From Rossellomorea pakistanensis (GTDB lineage Bacteria > Bacillota > Bacilli > Bacillales > Bacillaceae_B): 64,000 nucleotides of DNA. Below, in pieces: positions 8,758 to 17,862 of the stretch; positions within the stretch are counted from its first letter, which is position 1, and each line of letters opens with the position of its first letter. The notes beneath the pieces were generated by a model that worked only from the letters and a program-made list of their open reading frames with translations, made no database searches and was not told the DNA's origin. Location: contig NZ_JAFBDZ010000001.1 of assembly GCF_016908495.1 (NCBI RefSeq), forward strand, positions 1,054,001 to 1,118,000, written 5' to 3'. A program made the translations under genes and the position numbers.

Positions 8758-9747
8758 TTAGTTTACTTCTATTTGATTTTTTCCATGCTTCTTCTTTTTT
8801 CGAATTCCTTTAAATGAACTTTTAATGAGGAGGTATTGCTCCATTTCATTAACAAATTGAAGTAATGCTGCACGCGCTTCAAATTCCTCCCGTGATTGAG
8901 GTAATTCCATTTGTTCAAATTCAATCTTCATATCATATAATTTTTTCAAATAAATTAATGCGGTATTTCCTCGATGTATATGCGCCTTTAAATCTTCAAT
9001 AAAATCTGCAATCATCCTGCCCTGTTCAATATTTAACGATATCGATGTAACAATTGGTAATAATCTTTGAATGATTTCAAACTGTTTTTCTCTCATTTTA
9101 AAATAGTGATAATAAAGGTTTTCATGTCGAATAAAATGATTTTCAACATCTTTGAAAGCAAGCGATTTCGCTTCTTGAATCAGTCTTTCCGTTTCTGTTA
9201 TTTCCCTTCCATCCCAATCTCCCTCATTCGTTCTTAAGTAATTAATAATTTCACAAAAAATCCGGTTAAAATTCGCTTCTATTGACTCTAAATATTCGAC
9301 GAGTTTATTCTCAACACTCGGCATGTACAGGTTCATAACTAGGGCAATTCCAATTCCGATAATGATAATTCCTAATTCATCGCGAAGAAGCTCGATCGTA
9401 ACGTTACCAGCTGAGTAAATATGTAAAATAATAACGATACTTGTAACGATTCCTTCTTTGACATTTGCCATTACAGTCGTTGGGATGAAAAATAGCAGGA
9501 GTAAACCAATAATGATGGGGTGGTATAAAAACAATTCAAAAAACAATGTTGAAAACCCCATTGCAATTAGACATGCAAGAAATCGGCTCCACGCTGCCTT
9601 TAATGATTTCTTCTGAGTATTTTGTATACATAATATAGTTATGATTCCTGCAGATACATAATTTTCTAAACCAATCCATTGTGCAACCATTATGGCAATA
9701 GCCGTTCCAACCGCTGTTTTAGCGGTACGATATCCAATCCGAAACAT
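8758..9747 (-). CDS. yqjA: Aromatic acid exporter family membrane protein (YqjA, DUF939)
   Basis: About 329 residues. The first ~140 hold several membrane helices (TAKTAVGTAIAIMVAQW, IGLLLLFFIPTTVMANV, ELGIIIIGIGIALVMNLY); the rest is a soluble helical, charged domain ending in KKKKHGKNQ. This is the ArAE_1/DUF939 layout of B. subtilis YqjA. Substrate is unknown; export is only inferred from the family. I start at MFRIGYRTAK because GAGGTG lies 9 nt upstream, whereas the longer ATG at 9789 has no Shine-Dalgarno. Confidence 0.88.
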   Translation of the reverse strand: MFRIGYRTAKTAVGTAIAIMVAQWIGLENYVSAGIITILCIQNTQKKSLKAAWSRFLACLIAMGFSTLFFELFLYHPIIIGLLLLFFIPTTVMANVKEGIVTSIVIILHIYSAGNVTIELLRDELGIIIIGIGIALVMNLYMPSVENKLVEYLESIEANFNRIFCEIINYLRTNEGDWDGREITETERLIQEAKSLAFKDVENHFIRHENLYYHYFKMREKQFEIIQRLLPIVTSISLNIEQGRMIADFIEDLKAHIHRGNTALIYLKKLYDMKIEFEQMELPQSREEFEARAALLQFVNEMEQYLLIKSSFKGIRKKKKHGKNQIEVN

Positions 9748-9869
9748 ATGATATAACACCTCAGTAAGTATGTTTTCGAACAGTATCATACCATATTCGT
9801 AAGTATCTTGAACACGAGTAGTCCCTCTTCAATCATTTCGCCTCCCCCTTCACCGCTTTAGCGAACTAG

Positions 9870-9919
9870 GGGACGGTTCTCGAATACGGTAAAGCTTTAC
9901 CGTATTCGAGAACCGTCCC
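9870..9919. repeat. Perfect 50-bp palindrome with GGGACGGTTCTCG arms
   Basis: Every base from 9870 to 9919 pairs with its mirror around the centre AAAGCTTT, with no loop spacer. Outer arms read GGGACGGTTCTCGAATACGG. No T-run follows, so it is not an ordinary terminator. The GAACCGTCCC motif recurs in many Bacillaceae intergenic repeats (recalled, not checked). Confidence 0.85.
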
Positions 9920-9984
9920 TCAATGCGTTAGTGTGATAAATCAAATGATACTTATTGGGCTATAGCCCATTTTCGGAACAATTA

Positions 9985-10017
9985 TATAACAGTTGTTGAT
10001 TATTATTAACTGTTATA
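9985..10017. promoter_or_regulatory. Operator-like inverted repeat over the yhfH-like promoter
   Basis: TATAACAGTT and AACTGTTATA form 10-bp perfect arms separated by 13 bp. The right arm overlaps TATAAT (10013-10018), a likely -10 box about 40 bp before the start codon. The geometry fits a dimeric repressor site; the regulator is unknown. Confidence 0.45.
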
Positions 10018-10057
10018 ATACAATGAATCCAATAAATCATTATTGGAGGGATTACAA

Positions 10058-10189
10058 ATGTTGAATTTAGAATTTTATCGTACATTGCCTAAGAAAGAAT
10101 GTCGTGAATGCGGATGTGAAATTATTGAACAACATGAATCTTATTTGTACGAGTGCGAGCACTGTATGGGAAAATATGAAGAAGAATGA
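10058..10189 (+). CDS. yhfH: YhfH-family small zinc-ribbon-like protein
   Basis: 43 residues beginning MLNLEFYRTLPKKECRECG. Two CxxC pairs (C15/C18 and C33/C36) suggest one bound metal. The FYRTLPKKECxECG start and size fit the YhfH family of short Bacillus proteins of unknown function. GGAGGG at 10045-10050 lies 7 nt before ATG, and an operator-like repeat lies upstream. It stands alone, between yqjA and the malic enzyme gene. Confidence 0.75.
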   Translation: MLNLEFYRTLPKKECRECGCEIIEQHESYLYECEHCMGKYEEE

Positions 10190-10502
10190 TAGGAATAGAG
10201 GATCACAATCTATCTATTAAGCTATTAATCATAAAAGATACTAACTAAATGATGATGAAGGACCATACAATTCATTATGAAAGGTATCTCCTTTTTAACA
10301 TGAGAATAGTTTCACCTCGTACCTTTGTAAGCTTTATTGATTGATTAGTTCCCAATAAGAACTACCTCACGATCAATAGATATCCCCTTTTTGACATAGG
10401 ATACATCTACTCTGGGAACAATTTTCATTTCTTCTAAGTAGCTCGTTACATCTCAATTAAGACTAAAGCCTTGATAAAATTAAATTAAAGGGAGTAGAGG
10501 GT
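10190..10502. other. Gap before the malic enzyme gene; no clear gene
   Basis: No convincing gene. On the minus strand about 10348-10430 reads as an open stretch (MKIVPRVDVSYVKKG and onward, 26 residues) without a Shine-Dalgarno. AAAGGGAGTAGAGG at 10487-10500 is the ribosome site of the next gene. No strong terminator was seen for the YhfH-like gene. Confidence 0.5.
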
Positions 10503-11747
10503 ATGTCAACTTTACGTGAAGAAGCCTTACAAATGCATAAGGAGATGCAAGGAAAGCTTAGCGTCCATTCCAAGGTTTTAGTACGAAATACGAAAGATTT
10601 AAGTCTTGCTTATTCACCAGGTGTTGCAGAGCCCTGTATCGATATACAAGAAAATAGGAATAAAGTATATGACTATACAATGAAGGGGAATCTCGTTGCT
10701 GTTATATCGGACGGAAGTGCAGTACTTGGCCTTGGAAATATCGGACCCTATGCCGCTATGCCTGTCATGGAAGGAAAAGCGCTGCTATTCAAATCTTTTG
10801 CCAATGTCGATGCATTTCCTCTTTGTTTAGATACTTCAAGTCCAGATAAAATTGTAGAAGTGATTAAAATACTTGAGCCTACTTTTGGTGGAATCAACTT
10901 AGAAGACATTTCCTCACCGCAATGCTTTGAAATTGAAGAGAAATTACGACAAACTTGCAAAATTCCCGTTTTCCATGATGATCAACATGGTACAGCGATC
11001 GTAACGGCTGCTGGCTTAATCAATGCCTTAAAGCTAGCTAATAAACAGAAAGAAAATATTCGTGTTGTTATAAATGGTGCAGGTGCTGCCGGGGTGGCCG
11101 TTACGAAGCTTTTACTTCAGATCGGTGTAAAAGAAGTCATTGTCTGTGATACAAAAGGAATAATTTATAAAGGTCGTCCCGAAGGAATGAATAATATGAA
11201 GCAGCAATTAGCTGCTATCACAAATAAAGAAATGAAGCATGGTACTTTAGCAGATGCTCTGATTCATGCTGATGTGTTTATCGGTGTATCCGTTGCGGGT
11301 GCTGTTAATGAAGAGATGATTCGTTCCATGAATCCCAATCCCATCGTTTTTGCAATGGCAAATCCCTCACCGGAAATTATGCCCGATGAAGCAAAAGCAG
11401 CCGGTGCACTTGTTGTCGGTACAGGGCGATCAGATTTCCCAAACCAAATCAACAATGTATTAGCATTCCCTGGTATTTTCCGTGGGGCTTTAGATGTCAG
11501 GGCCAAAGAAATTAACGAAGAAATGAAGTTTGCAGCCGTTTATGCCATTGCTGAATTAATATTGGAAGACGATCTCAAACCCGACTATGTCATTCCAGAT
11601 CCATTTGACCGTAGAGTGGTAGCACATGTAGCAGTTGCAGTAGCTAACGCGGCAATGGAAACGGGGGTTTCTAGGAAAACTATAAATACAGAAGACATTA
11701 AGAAAGAATTATTAAGTGCTAAAGATATGCATCCTCTCAAAGTTTAA
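10503..11747 (+). CDS. Malic enzyme (NAD(P)-dependent, decarboxylating)
   Basis: 414 residues. The N-terminal malic domain has DLSLAYSPGVAEPC, SDGSAVLGLGNIGP (catalytic region) and VFHDDQHGTAIV (metal-binding Asp residues); the NAD(P) domain has VVINGAGAAGVAV. It converts malate to pyruvate with CO2 release. The short form resembles bacterial YtsJ/YqkJ-type enzymes; cofactor preference cannot be read safely. With the mut genes nearby it could return succinate-derived malate to pyruvate, but this is inference. Its Shine-Dalgarno is strong and a terminator follows. Confidence 0.95.
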   Translation: MSTLREEALQMHKEMQGKLSVHSKVLVRNTKDLSLAYSPGVAEPCIDIQENRNKVYDYTMKGNLVAVISDGSAVLGLGNIGPYAAMPVMEGKALLFKSFANVDAFPLCLDTSSPDKIVEVIKILEPTFGGINLEDISSPQCFEIEEKLRQTCKIPVFHDDQHGTAIVTAAGLINALKLANKQKENIRVVINGAGAAGVAVTKLLLQIGVKEVIVCDTKGIIYKGRPEGMNNMKQQLAAITNKEMKHGTLADALIHADVFIGVSVAGAVNEEMIRSMNPNPIVFAMANPSPEIMPDEAKAAGALVVGTGRSDFPNQINNVLAFPGIFRGALDVRAKEINEEMKFAAVYAIAELILEDDLKPDYVIPDPFDRRVVAHVAVAVANAAMETGVSRKTINTEDIKKELLSAKDMHPLKV

Positions 11748-11770
11748 GGGAAATTTAATAATTTCCCAAT

Positions 11771-11819
11771 AAAAAAGGCTGATTCATCATCGTAAAAAAC
11801 AATGGTGAATCAGCCTTTC
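11771..11819. terminator. Bidirectional terminator between the malic enzyme gene and brxB
   Basis: AAAGGCTGATTCA and TGAATCAGCCTTT arms around a loop, with A-run before and T-rich sequence after. It serves two convergent genes. Confidence 0.88.
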
Positions 11820-11843
11820 TTTCACTGGTAATTAGGAATACCT

Positions 11844-12287
11844 TTATACTTCTTCACAATACTCATCAAAATAGGATTGTAGTTTGTTTACTACTGACAT
11901 TGGATCATGTCCTTCGATTTCATGGCGTTCGACCATTGTTAAAAGTTCTCCGTCTTTTAGTAAAGCAAAAGATGGAGATGATGGTGGATATCCAGTGAAG
12001 AAGCTTCTTGCTTTCGCTGTAGCTTCTTTATCTTGACCAGCAAAAACGGTCACTAATTGATCCGGACGCTTATCATTGTGAATAGCATGTGCTGCTGCAG
12101 GACGAGCAATGCCGCCGGCACATCCACATACAGAATTAATCATAACTAGCGTAGTTCCCTTTTTAGCAAATGTTTCTTCTACCTCTTCAGGGGTTGTTAA
12201 TTGAGTGTAACCTGCTGTTTCTATTTCTTGTCGAGCTTGACGCACAACATCATTCATAAATAGATTGAAATCCATTTCCATATTCAT
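11844..12287 (-). CDS. brxB: Bacilliredoxin BrxB (YqiW/BrxA family)
   Basis: 147 residues with the DUF1094/UPF0403 fold and the redox motif [15 protein letters not shown] near residue 55 (Cys-Gly-Cys). Bacilliredoxins remove bacillithiol from mixed disulfides on proteins in the cytosol. The [20 protein letters not shown] segment and the C-terminal EYCEEV match YqiW of B. subtilis closely. AAAGGAGAGG precedes the ATG; the second ATG two codons later is also possible. Monocistronic. Confidence 0.95.
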   Translation of the reverse strand: MNMEMDFNLFMNDVVRQARQEIETAGYTQLTTPEEVEETFAKKGTTLVMINSVCGCAGGIARPAAAHAIHNDKRPDQLVTVFAGQDKEATAKARSFFTGYPPSSPSFALLKDGELLTMVERHEIEGHDPMSVVNKLQSYFDEYCEEV

Positions 12288-12498
12288 ACCTCTCCTTTAA
12301 AACGGAATAAGCCCAAATAGTGTTGGAAGCTCAACATTGGGATCCGTCAATACTTATCCGAGGATAACCTCTTACTGACATCATACCAATTTTCTAGCAG
12401 GAATATCAAACAAAACCTTAATAATAGGTTTATCACAAAAGATAGGGGGGTATCCTAACAATACATCTAGATCCATACCCCAAACTCCCTAGTTTTTT

Positions 12499-12613
12499 GA
12501 GGCTGTTCAATACCCAAAGTGTCAGGAACCATAACTACAAATGGAAGAAACCCTTGAAACATCTTCTATATGAAACGATACTAGTGGTTCTAGCCCCCTT
12601 TTGGGACAGCCTC
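12499..12613 (+). repeat. Hairpin repeat bounded by GGCTGT / GGGACAGCC (family 2)
   Basis: Begins GAGGCTGTTCAATACCC, contains GTGTCAGGAACCATAACTAC and ACTAGTGGTTCTAGCCCCC and ends TTTTGGGACAGCCTC followed by T-run. The last part lies directly after the meaB stop and so acts as its terminator. The remaining space back to 12288 holds no gene that I can see. Confidence 0.8.
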
Positions 12614-12624
12614 TTTTTTCATCC

Positions 12625-13650
12625 TCAGTTATCCGAAAACAGGTAGAATAACTTTTCCATTGCTTGTGAGGCTGTTATTTCCCCATTCATTACGTCTTTT
12701 TCAAACAAGGGGAGCTGTTTTTTAATATTTTCCTGGCTAAAAAAGCTTGTCAATAATCGATCTTTGATTAAGCTATGAAGCCATTCTTTTGATTGAGTTT
12801 GCCTTCTCTCTTGAAAAACTCCTGATTCCTTCATCTTCTGTTGGAAAGCAGAAATTAATTCCCATAACTCTACCAATCCTTCGTTTTTTAAAGAAGAACA
12901 AGTATAGGCTTTTGTTTGCCAACCTTTTGTGGCTGGTTGAAGAAAATGCAGTATTTGATTGAATTCTCTTTTCGTTTTTTCAGCAACCGATTTATTTTTT
13001 CCATCTGCTTTATTGACAACAATCGCATCGGCAAGCTCGATGATTCCCTTTTTCATTCCTTGTAGTTCATCGCCTGCACCTGTAATGGCAAGTAACATAA
13101 AGAAATCCACCATTCCTCGTACAATGACCTCACTTTGTCCAACACCAACCGTTTCAATTAGAATGACATCATATCCTGCGGCTTCACACAAAGCTATTGT
13201 TTCTCTCGTTTTACGGTGAACTCCGCCAAGAGTGCCTGCAGTAGGAGAAGGACGTACGAAGGCTTGTGGGTTTCTTGAAAGTGTTTCCATCCTCGTTTTA
13301 TCCCCTAGAATACTACCACCCGTGATCGTTGATGTAGGGTCAATCGCGAGTACAGCCACTTTATGCCCACTGCTGCAGAGAATTTCCCCAAAAGCTTCAA
13401 TAAATGTACTTTTGCCTGCACCAGGAACCCCTGTGATCCCGATTCGAATCGAATTCCCAGAGTGAGGAGAAATTTGCTTTAATAGTTCTTGGCCAAGTTG
13501 ATAATGCTTGGCAGCACTGCTTTCAATTAAGGTAATCCCTTTGGCTAAGTCTCTTCTATTCCCTTCAAGCAGACCTTTAGTAATAGAATCAATCAATACA
13601 TCCTGACCTTTCTTCACAAACCTCCGTCTGCTCTTGTTCTCATCCATCAT
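12625..13650 (-). CDS. meaB: Methylmalonyl-CoA mutase-associated GTPase MeaB
   Basis: 341 residues of the ArgK/MeaB G3E GTPase family. P-loop GVPGAGKS near residue 76, ETVGVGQSEV (switch/base region) and NKADG (guanine specificity) are present. MeaB protects and loads the B12 mutase and gates cofactor exchange. The start overlaps the mutB stop by one base (TAATG), so translation is coupled; a second ATG follows at once. Third gene of mutA-mutB-meaB. Confidence 0.95.
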   Translation of the reverse strand: MMDENKSRRRFVKKGQDVLIDSITKGLLEGNRRDLAKGITLIESSAAKHYQLGQELLKQISPHSGNSIRIGITGVPGAGKSTFIEAFGEILCSSGHKVAVLAIDPTSTITGGSILGDKTRMETLSRNPQAFVRPSPTAGTLGGVHRKTRETIALCEAAGYDVILIETVGVGQSEVIVRGMVDFFMLLAITGAGDELQGMKKGIIELADAIVVNKADGKNKSVAEKTKREFNQILHFLQPATKGWQTKAYTCSSLKNEGLVELWELISAFQQKMKESGVFQERRQTQSKEWLHSLIKDRLLTSFFSQENIKKQLPLFEKDVMNGEITASQAMEKLFYLFSDN

Positions 13651-15806
13651 TACTCTGCCACTTCCTCATAGCCAAGGCGATGATAAATCTCTTCAATCAC
13701 TTTTTGAGCTGCTACAGGAATCACTGTTCCAGGTCCAAACACCGCCGATGCACCATTTTCTAATAAGAACTCATAATCTTGGAATGGAATAACACCGCCA
13801 ATAACAACTAGAATATCTTCGCGACCTAATTTTTTAAGCTCTGCAATTAATTGAGGAAGAAGTGTTTTATGCCCCGCAGCTAATGAACTTACACCAATGA
13901 CATGTACATCGTTTTCAACTGCTTGCAGGGCGGTTTCCTCTGGAGTTTGAAATAGTGGACCAACATCGACATCAAATCCTAAGTCGGCAAAGGCTGTTGC
14001 AATGACTTTTGCCCCACGGTCATGGCCGTCCTGTCCCATTTTTGCAATAAGAATACGCGGGCGTCGACCTTCATTTTCGAGAAACTCATTGGTCATATCC
14101 TTCACTTCAAGAATCTCCTCTTCATTTGAAAAATTGGAACTGTACACACCGCTCACAGAACGAATAACAGCTTTGTGTCGTCCAGAAATCATTTCAATCG
14201 CATCGGAGATCTCTCCAAGTGTTGCTCGATTTCTTGCTGCATTTACTGCTAATTCTAATAAATTTCCTTCTCCCGTTTCAGCAGCTTTAGTTAATGCATC
14301 CAATGATTCTGAAACCAGTCGATCGTTTCTTTGCTCTTTAAGAGCTTTTATTCTTTCAAGCTGTTTTAAGCGAACCGCTGTATTATCAATATCTAAAATG
14401 TCTATCGGATCTTCTTTATCAAGTCTGTATTGATTCACACCTATAATCGTTTCTTTCCCTGAATCAATAAGTGCCTGTCTTCTCGCAGCTGCTTCTTCAA
14501 TTTTCATTTTAGGTAGGCCGGTTTCAATTGCTTTAGTCATTCCCCCAAGATTTTCAATCTCATCAATATGCTCCCAGGCTTTTTCCATCAGTTGATTTGT
14601 TAATGATTCTACATAATGGGAGCCTGCCCATGGATCAATAACCTTCGTAATTCCGGTCTCCTCCTGAAGATAGGTTTGAGTGTTACGAGCAATTCGAGCA
14701 GAGAAATCTGTTGGTAAAGCAATCGCTTCATCCAAGGCATTCGTGTGAAGAGATTGGGTATGTCCCATTGCTGCTGCATGTGCCTCTATTAATGTTCGAA
14801 TTACGTTGTTATACGGATCTTGCTCTGTTAAACTCCATCCAGATGTTTGGGAATGAGTTCTCAGTGCCATCGATTTTGGATTTTTCGGGTTAAAACCTTT
14901 CATCATACTCGCCCAAATTCTTCTTGCCGCACGCATTTTTGCCACTTCCATGAAATAATTCATTCCAATTGCCCAGAAAAAAGACAATCTAGGAGCAAAG
15001 GAATCAATATCAATACCAGCTTTGAGCCCTGTTCTCACATACTCAAGACCATCTGCTAATGTATAGGCCAATTCAATATCCGCTGGTGCACCAGCTTCCT
15101 GCATATGATAGCCTGAAATACTAATACTATTAAACTTTGGCATGTTCTTTGATGTATATTCGAAAATATCGGCAATAATTTTCATCGATGTTTCAGGTGG
15201 ATAAATATACGTATTTCTCACCATATACTCTTTTAAAATATCATTTTGAATCGTTCCTGAAAGCTTTTCCTGCGGGACACCCTGCTCTTCGGCCGTTACA
15301 ATGTAAAAGGCAAGGATTGGTAAGACTGCCCCATTCATTGTCATTGATACAGACATTTGATCTAGAGGAATTCCATCAAATAATATTTTCATGTCAAGAA
15401 TCGAATCAATCGCTACTCCTGCTTTACCGACATCACCAACTACACGAGGATGGTCTGAATCATAGCCACGATGGGTTGCTAAATCAAAAGCCACAGACAA
15501 CCCCTTTTGTCCCATACTTAAATTTCTGCGGTAAAATGCATTACTTTCTTCTGCTGTTGAAAATCCAGCGTATTGTCGCACTGTCCAGGGTCTATTCACA
15601 TACATTGTGGGATACGGTCCCCTCGTAAATGGCGCAACTCCTGGTAAATCTTCTGTATGCGGCAACTCGTTTGAATCGTCTTCAGTATAAAGGGATTTAA
15701 TAAATAATTGCTCATTTGTTTTATATTTTTTTACCGAGGCCATTTTTTTCTTATTTGTTTCTTTATTTGAATAGGGGTCAACCCCCTGCCAATTAGGCTT
15801 TACCAT
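13650..15806 (-). CDS. mutB: Methylmalonyl-CoA mutase, large (catalytic) subunit
   Basis: 718 residues. The N-terminal TIM barrel ([20 protein letters not shown]) is followed by the C-terminal B12-binding domain from about residue 580, with DGHDRG carrying the cobalt-binding His, then [10 protein letters not shown] and VIGGVIP. With MutA it isomerises (R)-methylmalonyl-CoA to succinyl-CoA using adenosylcobalamin. It overlaps the mutA end by 14 bp. All residues expected of an active subunit appear present. Confidence 0.97.
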   Translation of the reverse strand: MVKPNWQGVDPYSNKETNKKKMASVKKYKTNEQLFIKSLYTEDDSNELPHTEDLPGVAPFTRGPYPTMYVNRPWTVRQYAGFSTAEESNAFYRRNLSMGQKGLSVAFDLATHRGYDSDHPRVVGDVGKAGVAIDSILDMKILFDGIPLDQMSVSMTMNGAVLPILAFYIVTAEEQGVPQEKLSGTIQNDILKEYMVRNTYIYPPETSMKIIADIFEYTSKNMPKFNSISISGYHMQEAGAPADIELAYTLADGLEYVRTGLKAGIDIDSFAPRLSFFWAIGMNYFMEVAKMRAARRIWASMMKGFNPKNPKSMALRTHSQTSGWSLTEQDPYNNVIRTLIEAHAAAMGHTQSLHTNALDEAIALPTDFSARIARNTQTYLQEETGITKVIDPWAGSHYVESLTNQLMEKAWEHIDEIENLGGMTKAIETGLPKMKIEEAAARRQALIDSGKETIIGVNQYRLDKEDPIDILDIDNTAVRLKQLERIKALKEQRNDRLVSESLDALTKAAETGEGNLLELAVNAARNRATLGEISDAIEMISGRHKAVIRSVSGVYSSNFSNEEEILEVKDMTNEFLENEGRRPRILIAKMGQDGHDRGAKVIATAFADLGFDVDVGPLFQTPEETALQAVENDVHVIGVSSLAAGHKTLLPQLIAELKKLGREDILVVIGGVIPFQDYEFLLENGASAVFGPGTVIPVAAQKVIEEIYHRLGYEEVAE

Positions 15807-17619
15807 GCTCTTCCGCCCCCTCCCAAATGTGTAATAGTTCCTCTAGTTTTTGGAGCATATTTTGCTTCAGGAAAATGGAGCCATTTAGACCCGCTTGTTT
15901 CCATTCATTCATTTGCTCAGTCTCAATCTTACCCGCTATATCGATAACGATTTTTTCATCAACTCTATTCACGGTCTCTAATACTAGCGGAAGATAATGC
16001 TCGTAATCTTGATCTCTACCACAAATAACGTAATAAGGGTAGCGTGTTTCTTCAATAAACTCCAGAATTTCCTCTTTAGTAGAACAATCATTACTCATGC
16101 TTACCGATATTCCACCTACCGCTAAAAACCCATTGACAAAATCCGCCCGTGACTTGTGGTGTTTCAGTTTGCTTAAGCCAATGATTCCTGCTGTTGGTTT
16201 TACACCCGATTCGCTAAGGTCTCCAGCCTTTTTTCGAAGGTTTTCAAATGGCAACGATAATCTTTCGACATCCTCTACGGTTTGATTTTCAGTTAAGGTG
16301 TCTTCAGGATTTGCGTAGATATTCGTTCCAATCATTGATTGTTTTCGAGTCGATAGATCATGAATACGTTCTTCACGGATGCTTTCAACGCTTTGTTGAA
16401 TAGCGCCTTTTCTTAATAAAGTAATGAACCCGCCTTCCCTATCCATTCTCTGGAACTCTTTCCATGCTCTTTTCCCAACTTCTTCTGTTAACCACTCAAG
16501 AAAGTAAGAACCGCCACCCGGGTCAACAACTTTATTAAGGTGAGCCTCTTCTCCAATTATGAGATGGGTGTTGCGGGCAACCCTCTCAGAAAGTGAATTC
16601 GTTTCACCCACTACCCCATTAAATGGCTGTACTTGAAGATAATCAACACCGGCAAGAATGGCAGAAAAAGCTTCTCCTCCTGAACGTAGGATATTGACAT
16701 GTGAATCTAATTTTGATTTATTAAAACGAGACGTTTCTGCACTTATAGAAATAGAACCGACGATTTGTTCTTCTGTTAATCCATATTCCTTCAATACGTC
16801 CTGCCATAGCTTCTTAAAAGCCCTAAGCTTTGCTACTTCCATAAAGAAATGGCTTCCCACCGAGAAGTGAAAATTCATCTTCCTTGTAATGGTCTCAATA
16901 TCCCATCCTTTTTCTTTCAAGAATTCAATATAGAAAACACCTTCACTTATAGCAAAGGAAAGCTCCTGGACAGCATTAGCTCCCCTATTATGATATGGAG
17001 CAGTATTCACAACCATCGTTTTAAGCTGGGGGCAAGAGCTAGTAACCATTTCTACTTCATTAAGCCATTCCTCTAAAGATAGATTTTCATTACAGAAAGC
17101 TTTTTCAGATAATGGATCTTGCCCTAATACTCCTTCAAGCTTTTTGAAAACAGTCTCATTATCGGCCAACTCTGTGATCCTTTTTGCCATGGATGAAAAA
17201 GATCTTTCTCCTAATTTAAATATCGGAATATCTGTATCTAGTACATTATTAAAAAAACGGTCAAATTCATCGTTAATAGTTAAAGAACCAATTGTAAAAG
17301 ATATACAGTTTTGGCCCTTTGACTGGCTTTCCTTCACCTTCGCCATAAGATCATCCCATGTCACTCCGTTAATGCTCTGTGCGAGAAACCATTTATTTTC
17401 AGCTTCAATCTTTGTTTCAATCCCGGGTATATACGACTGAATTCTGTCTCCTTTCGGAAGGTCTTTTCCTGTATATAACGGCTTAAGGATAATCCCCTCA
17501 TATGTGGTTGTTTGAAGTGCATCTAAAGATTTACCCTTAAGTGCCTTTTCTGCTGCTACCTGCCATTCTTCCAGTGTTTTATTGTCAAAAGATTGATTTT
17601 TCATCTCACTAAGCTTCAT
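15793..17619 (-). CDS. mutA: Methylmalonyl-CoA mutase, small (non-catalytic) subunit
   Basis: 608 residues, homologous to the large subunit through the barrel ([36 protein letters not shown]). The C-terminal domain keeps the fold ([20 protein letters not shown]) but lacks the DxHxxG cobalamin motif, as expected for the small subunit. It forms the heterodimer with MutB. First gene of the operon; GAAAGAGGGG precedes ATG, and a perfect cre match lies 27 bp upstream. Confidence 0.95.
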   Translation of the reverse strand: MKLSEMKNQSFDNKTLEEWQVAAEKALKGKSLDALQTTTYEGIILKPLYTGKDLPKGDRIQSYIPGIETKIEAENKWFLAQSINGVTWDDLMAKVKESQSKGQNCISFTIGSLTINDEFDRFFNNVLDTDIPIFKLGERSFSSMAKRITELADNETVFKKLEGVLGQDPLSEKAFCNENLSLEEWLNEVEMVTSSCPQLKTMVVNTAPYHNRGANAVQELSFAISEGVFYIEFLKEKGWDIETITRKMNFHFSVGSHFFMEVAKLRAFKKLWQDVLKEYGLTEEQIVGSISISAETSRFNKSKLDSHVNILRSGGEAFSAILAGVDYLQVQPFNGVVGETNSLSERVARNTHLIIGEEAHLNKVVDPGGGSYFLEWLTEEVGKRAWKEFQRMDREGGFITLLRKGAIQQSVESIREERIHDLSTRKQSMIGTNIYANPEDTLTENQTVEDVERLSLPFENLRKKAGDLSESGVKPTAGIIGLSKLKHHKSRADFVNGFLAVGGISVSMSNDCSTKEEILEFIEETRYPYYVICGRDQDYEHYLPLVLETVNRVDEKIVIDIAGKIETEQMNEWKQAGLNGSIFLKQNMLQKLEELLHIWEGAEEHGKA

Positions 17620-17645
17620 AATACCCCTCTTTCGTATCGCTAGTA

Positions 17646-17659
17646 TGAAATCGTTTACA
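17646..17659. promoter_or_regulatory. CcpA cre site upstream of mutA
   Basis: On the minus strand TGTAAACGATTTCA matches all 14 positions of the consensus TGWAANCGNTNWCA. Located between promoter region and start codon of mutA, where it would repress the mut operon in good carbon supply. Confidence 0.65.
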
Positions 17660-17819
17660 AAATATTTGATGAGATTCTATGTCTAATATAGGACAAAATT
17701 CAAAATTTTTATAATAATACTATTTTAGTATATAAAAAAACGTGGATTTCTTCAACGACCCTTCTTTTCATTTAAATGAAACTGCTTTCTTTCCTGAAAG
17801 GTGGAAGAAAAAAAGCAAA

Positions 17820-17852
17820 AAAAAGAGGAGTCGTAAAGCGGACTCCTCTCCT
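17820..17852 (-). terminator. Terminator after the bacillopeptidase gene
   Basis: Minus-strand GAGGAGTCC and GGACTCCTC-type arms around CGCTTTAC, then a long T-run (TTTTTTTTGC). It follows the stop codon at 17863. Confidence 0.88.
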
Positions 17853-17862
17853 TGCACACATA

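Noticed and set aside
10348..10430. Minus-strand 26-codon ORF before the malic enzyme gene
   Set aside because: No Shine-Dalgarno, no known family; kept only as a note in the gap entry.
15188..15628. 146-codon plus-strand ORF within mutB
   Set aside because: Antisense shadow of a strongly conserved coding sequence without ribosome site.
17620..17760. Cobalamin riboswitch upstream of the mut operon
   Set aside because: No B12-box-like or extended folded leader visible; only about 140 bp with a cre site is present.
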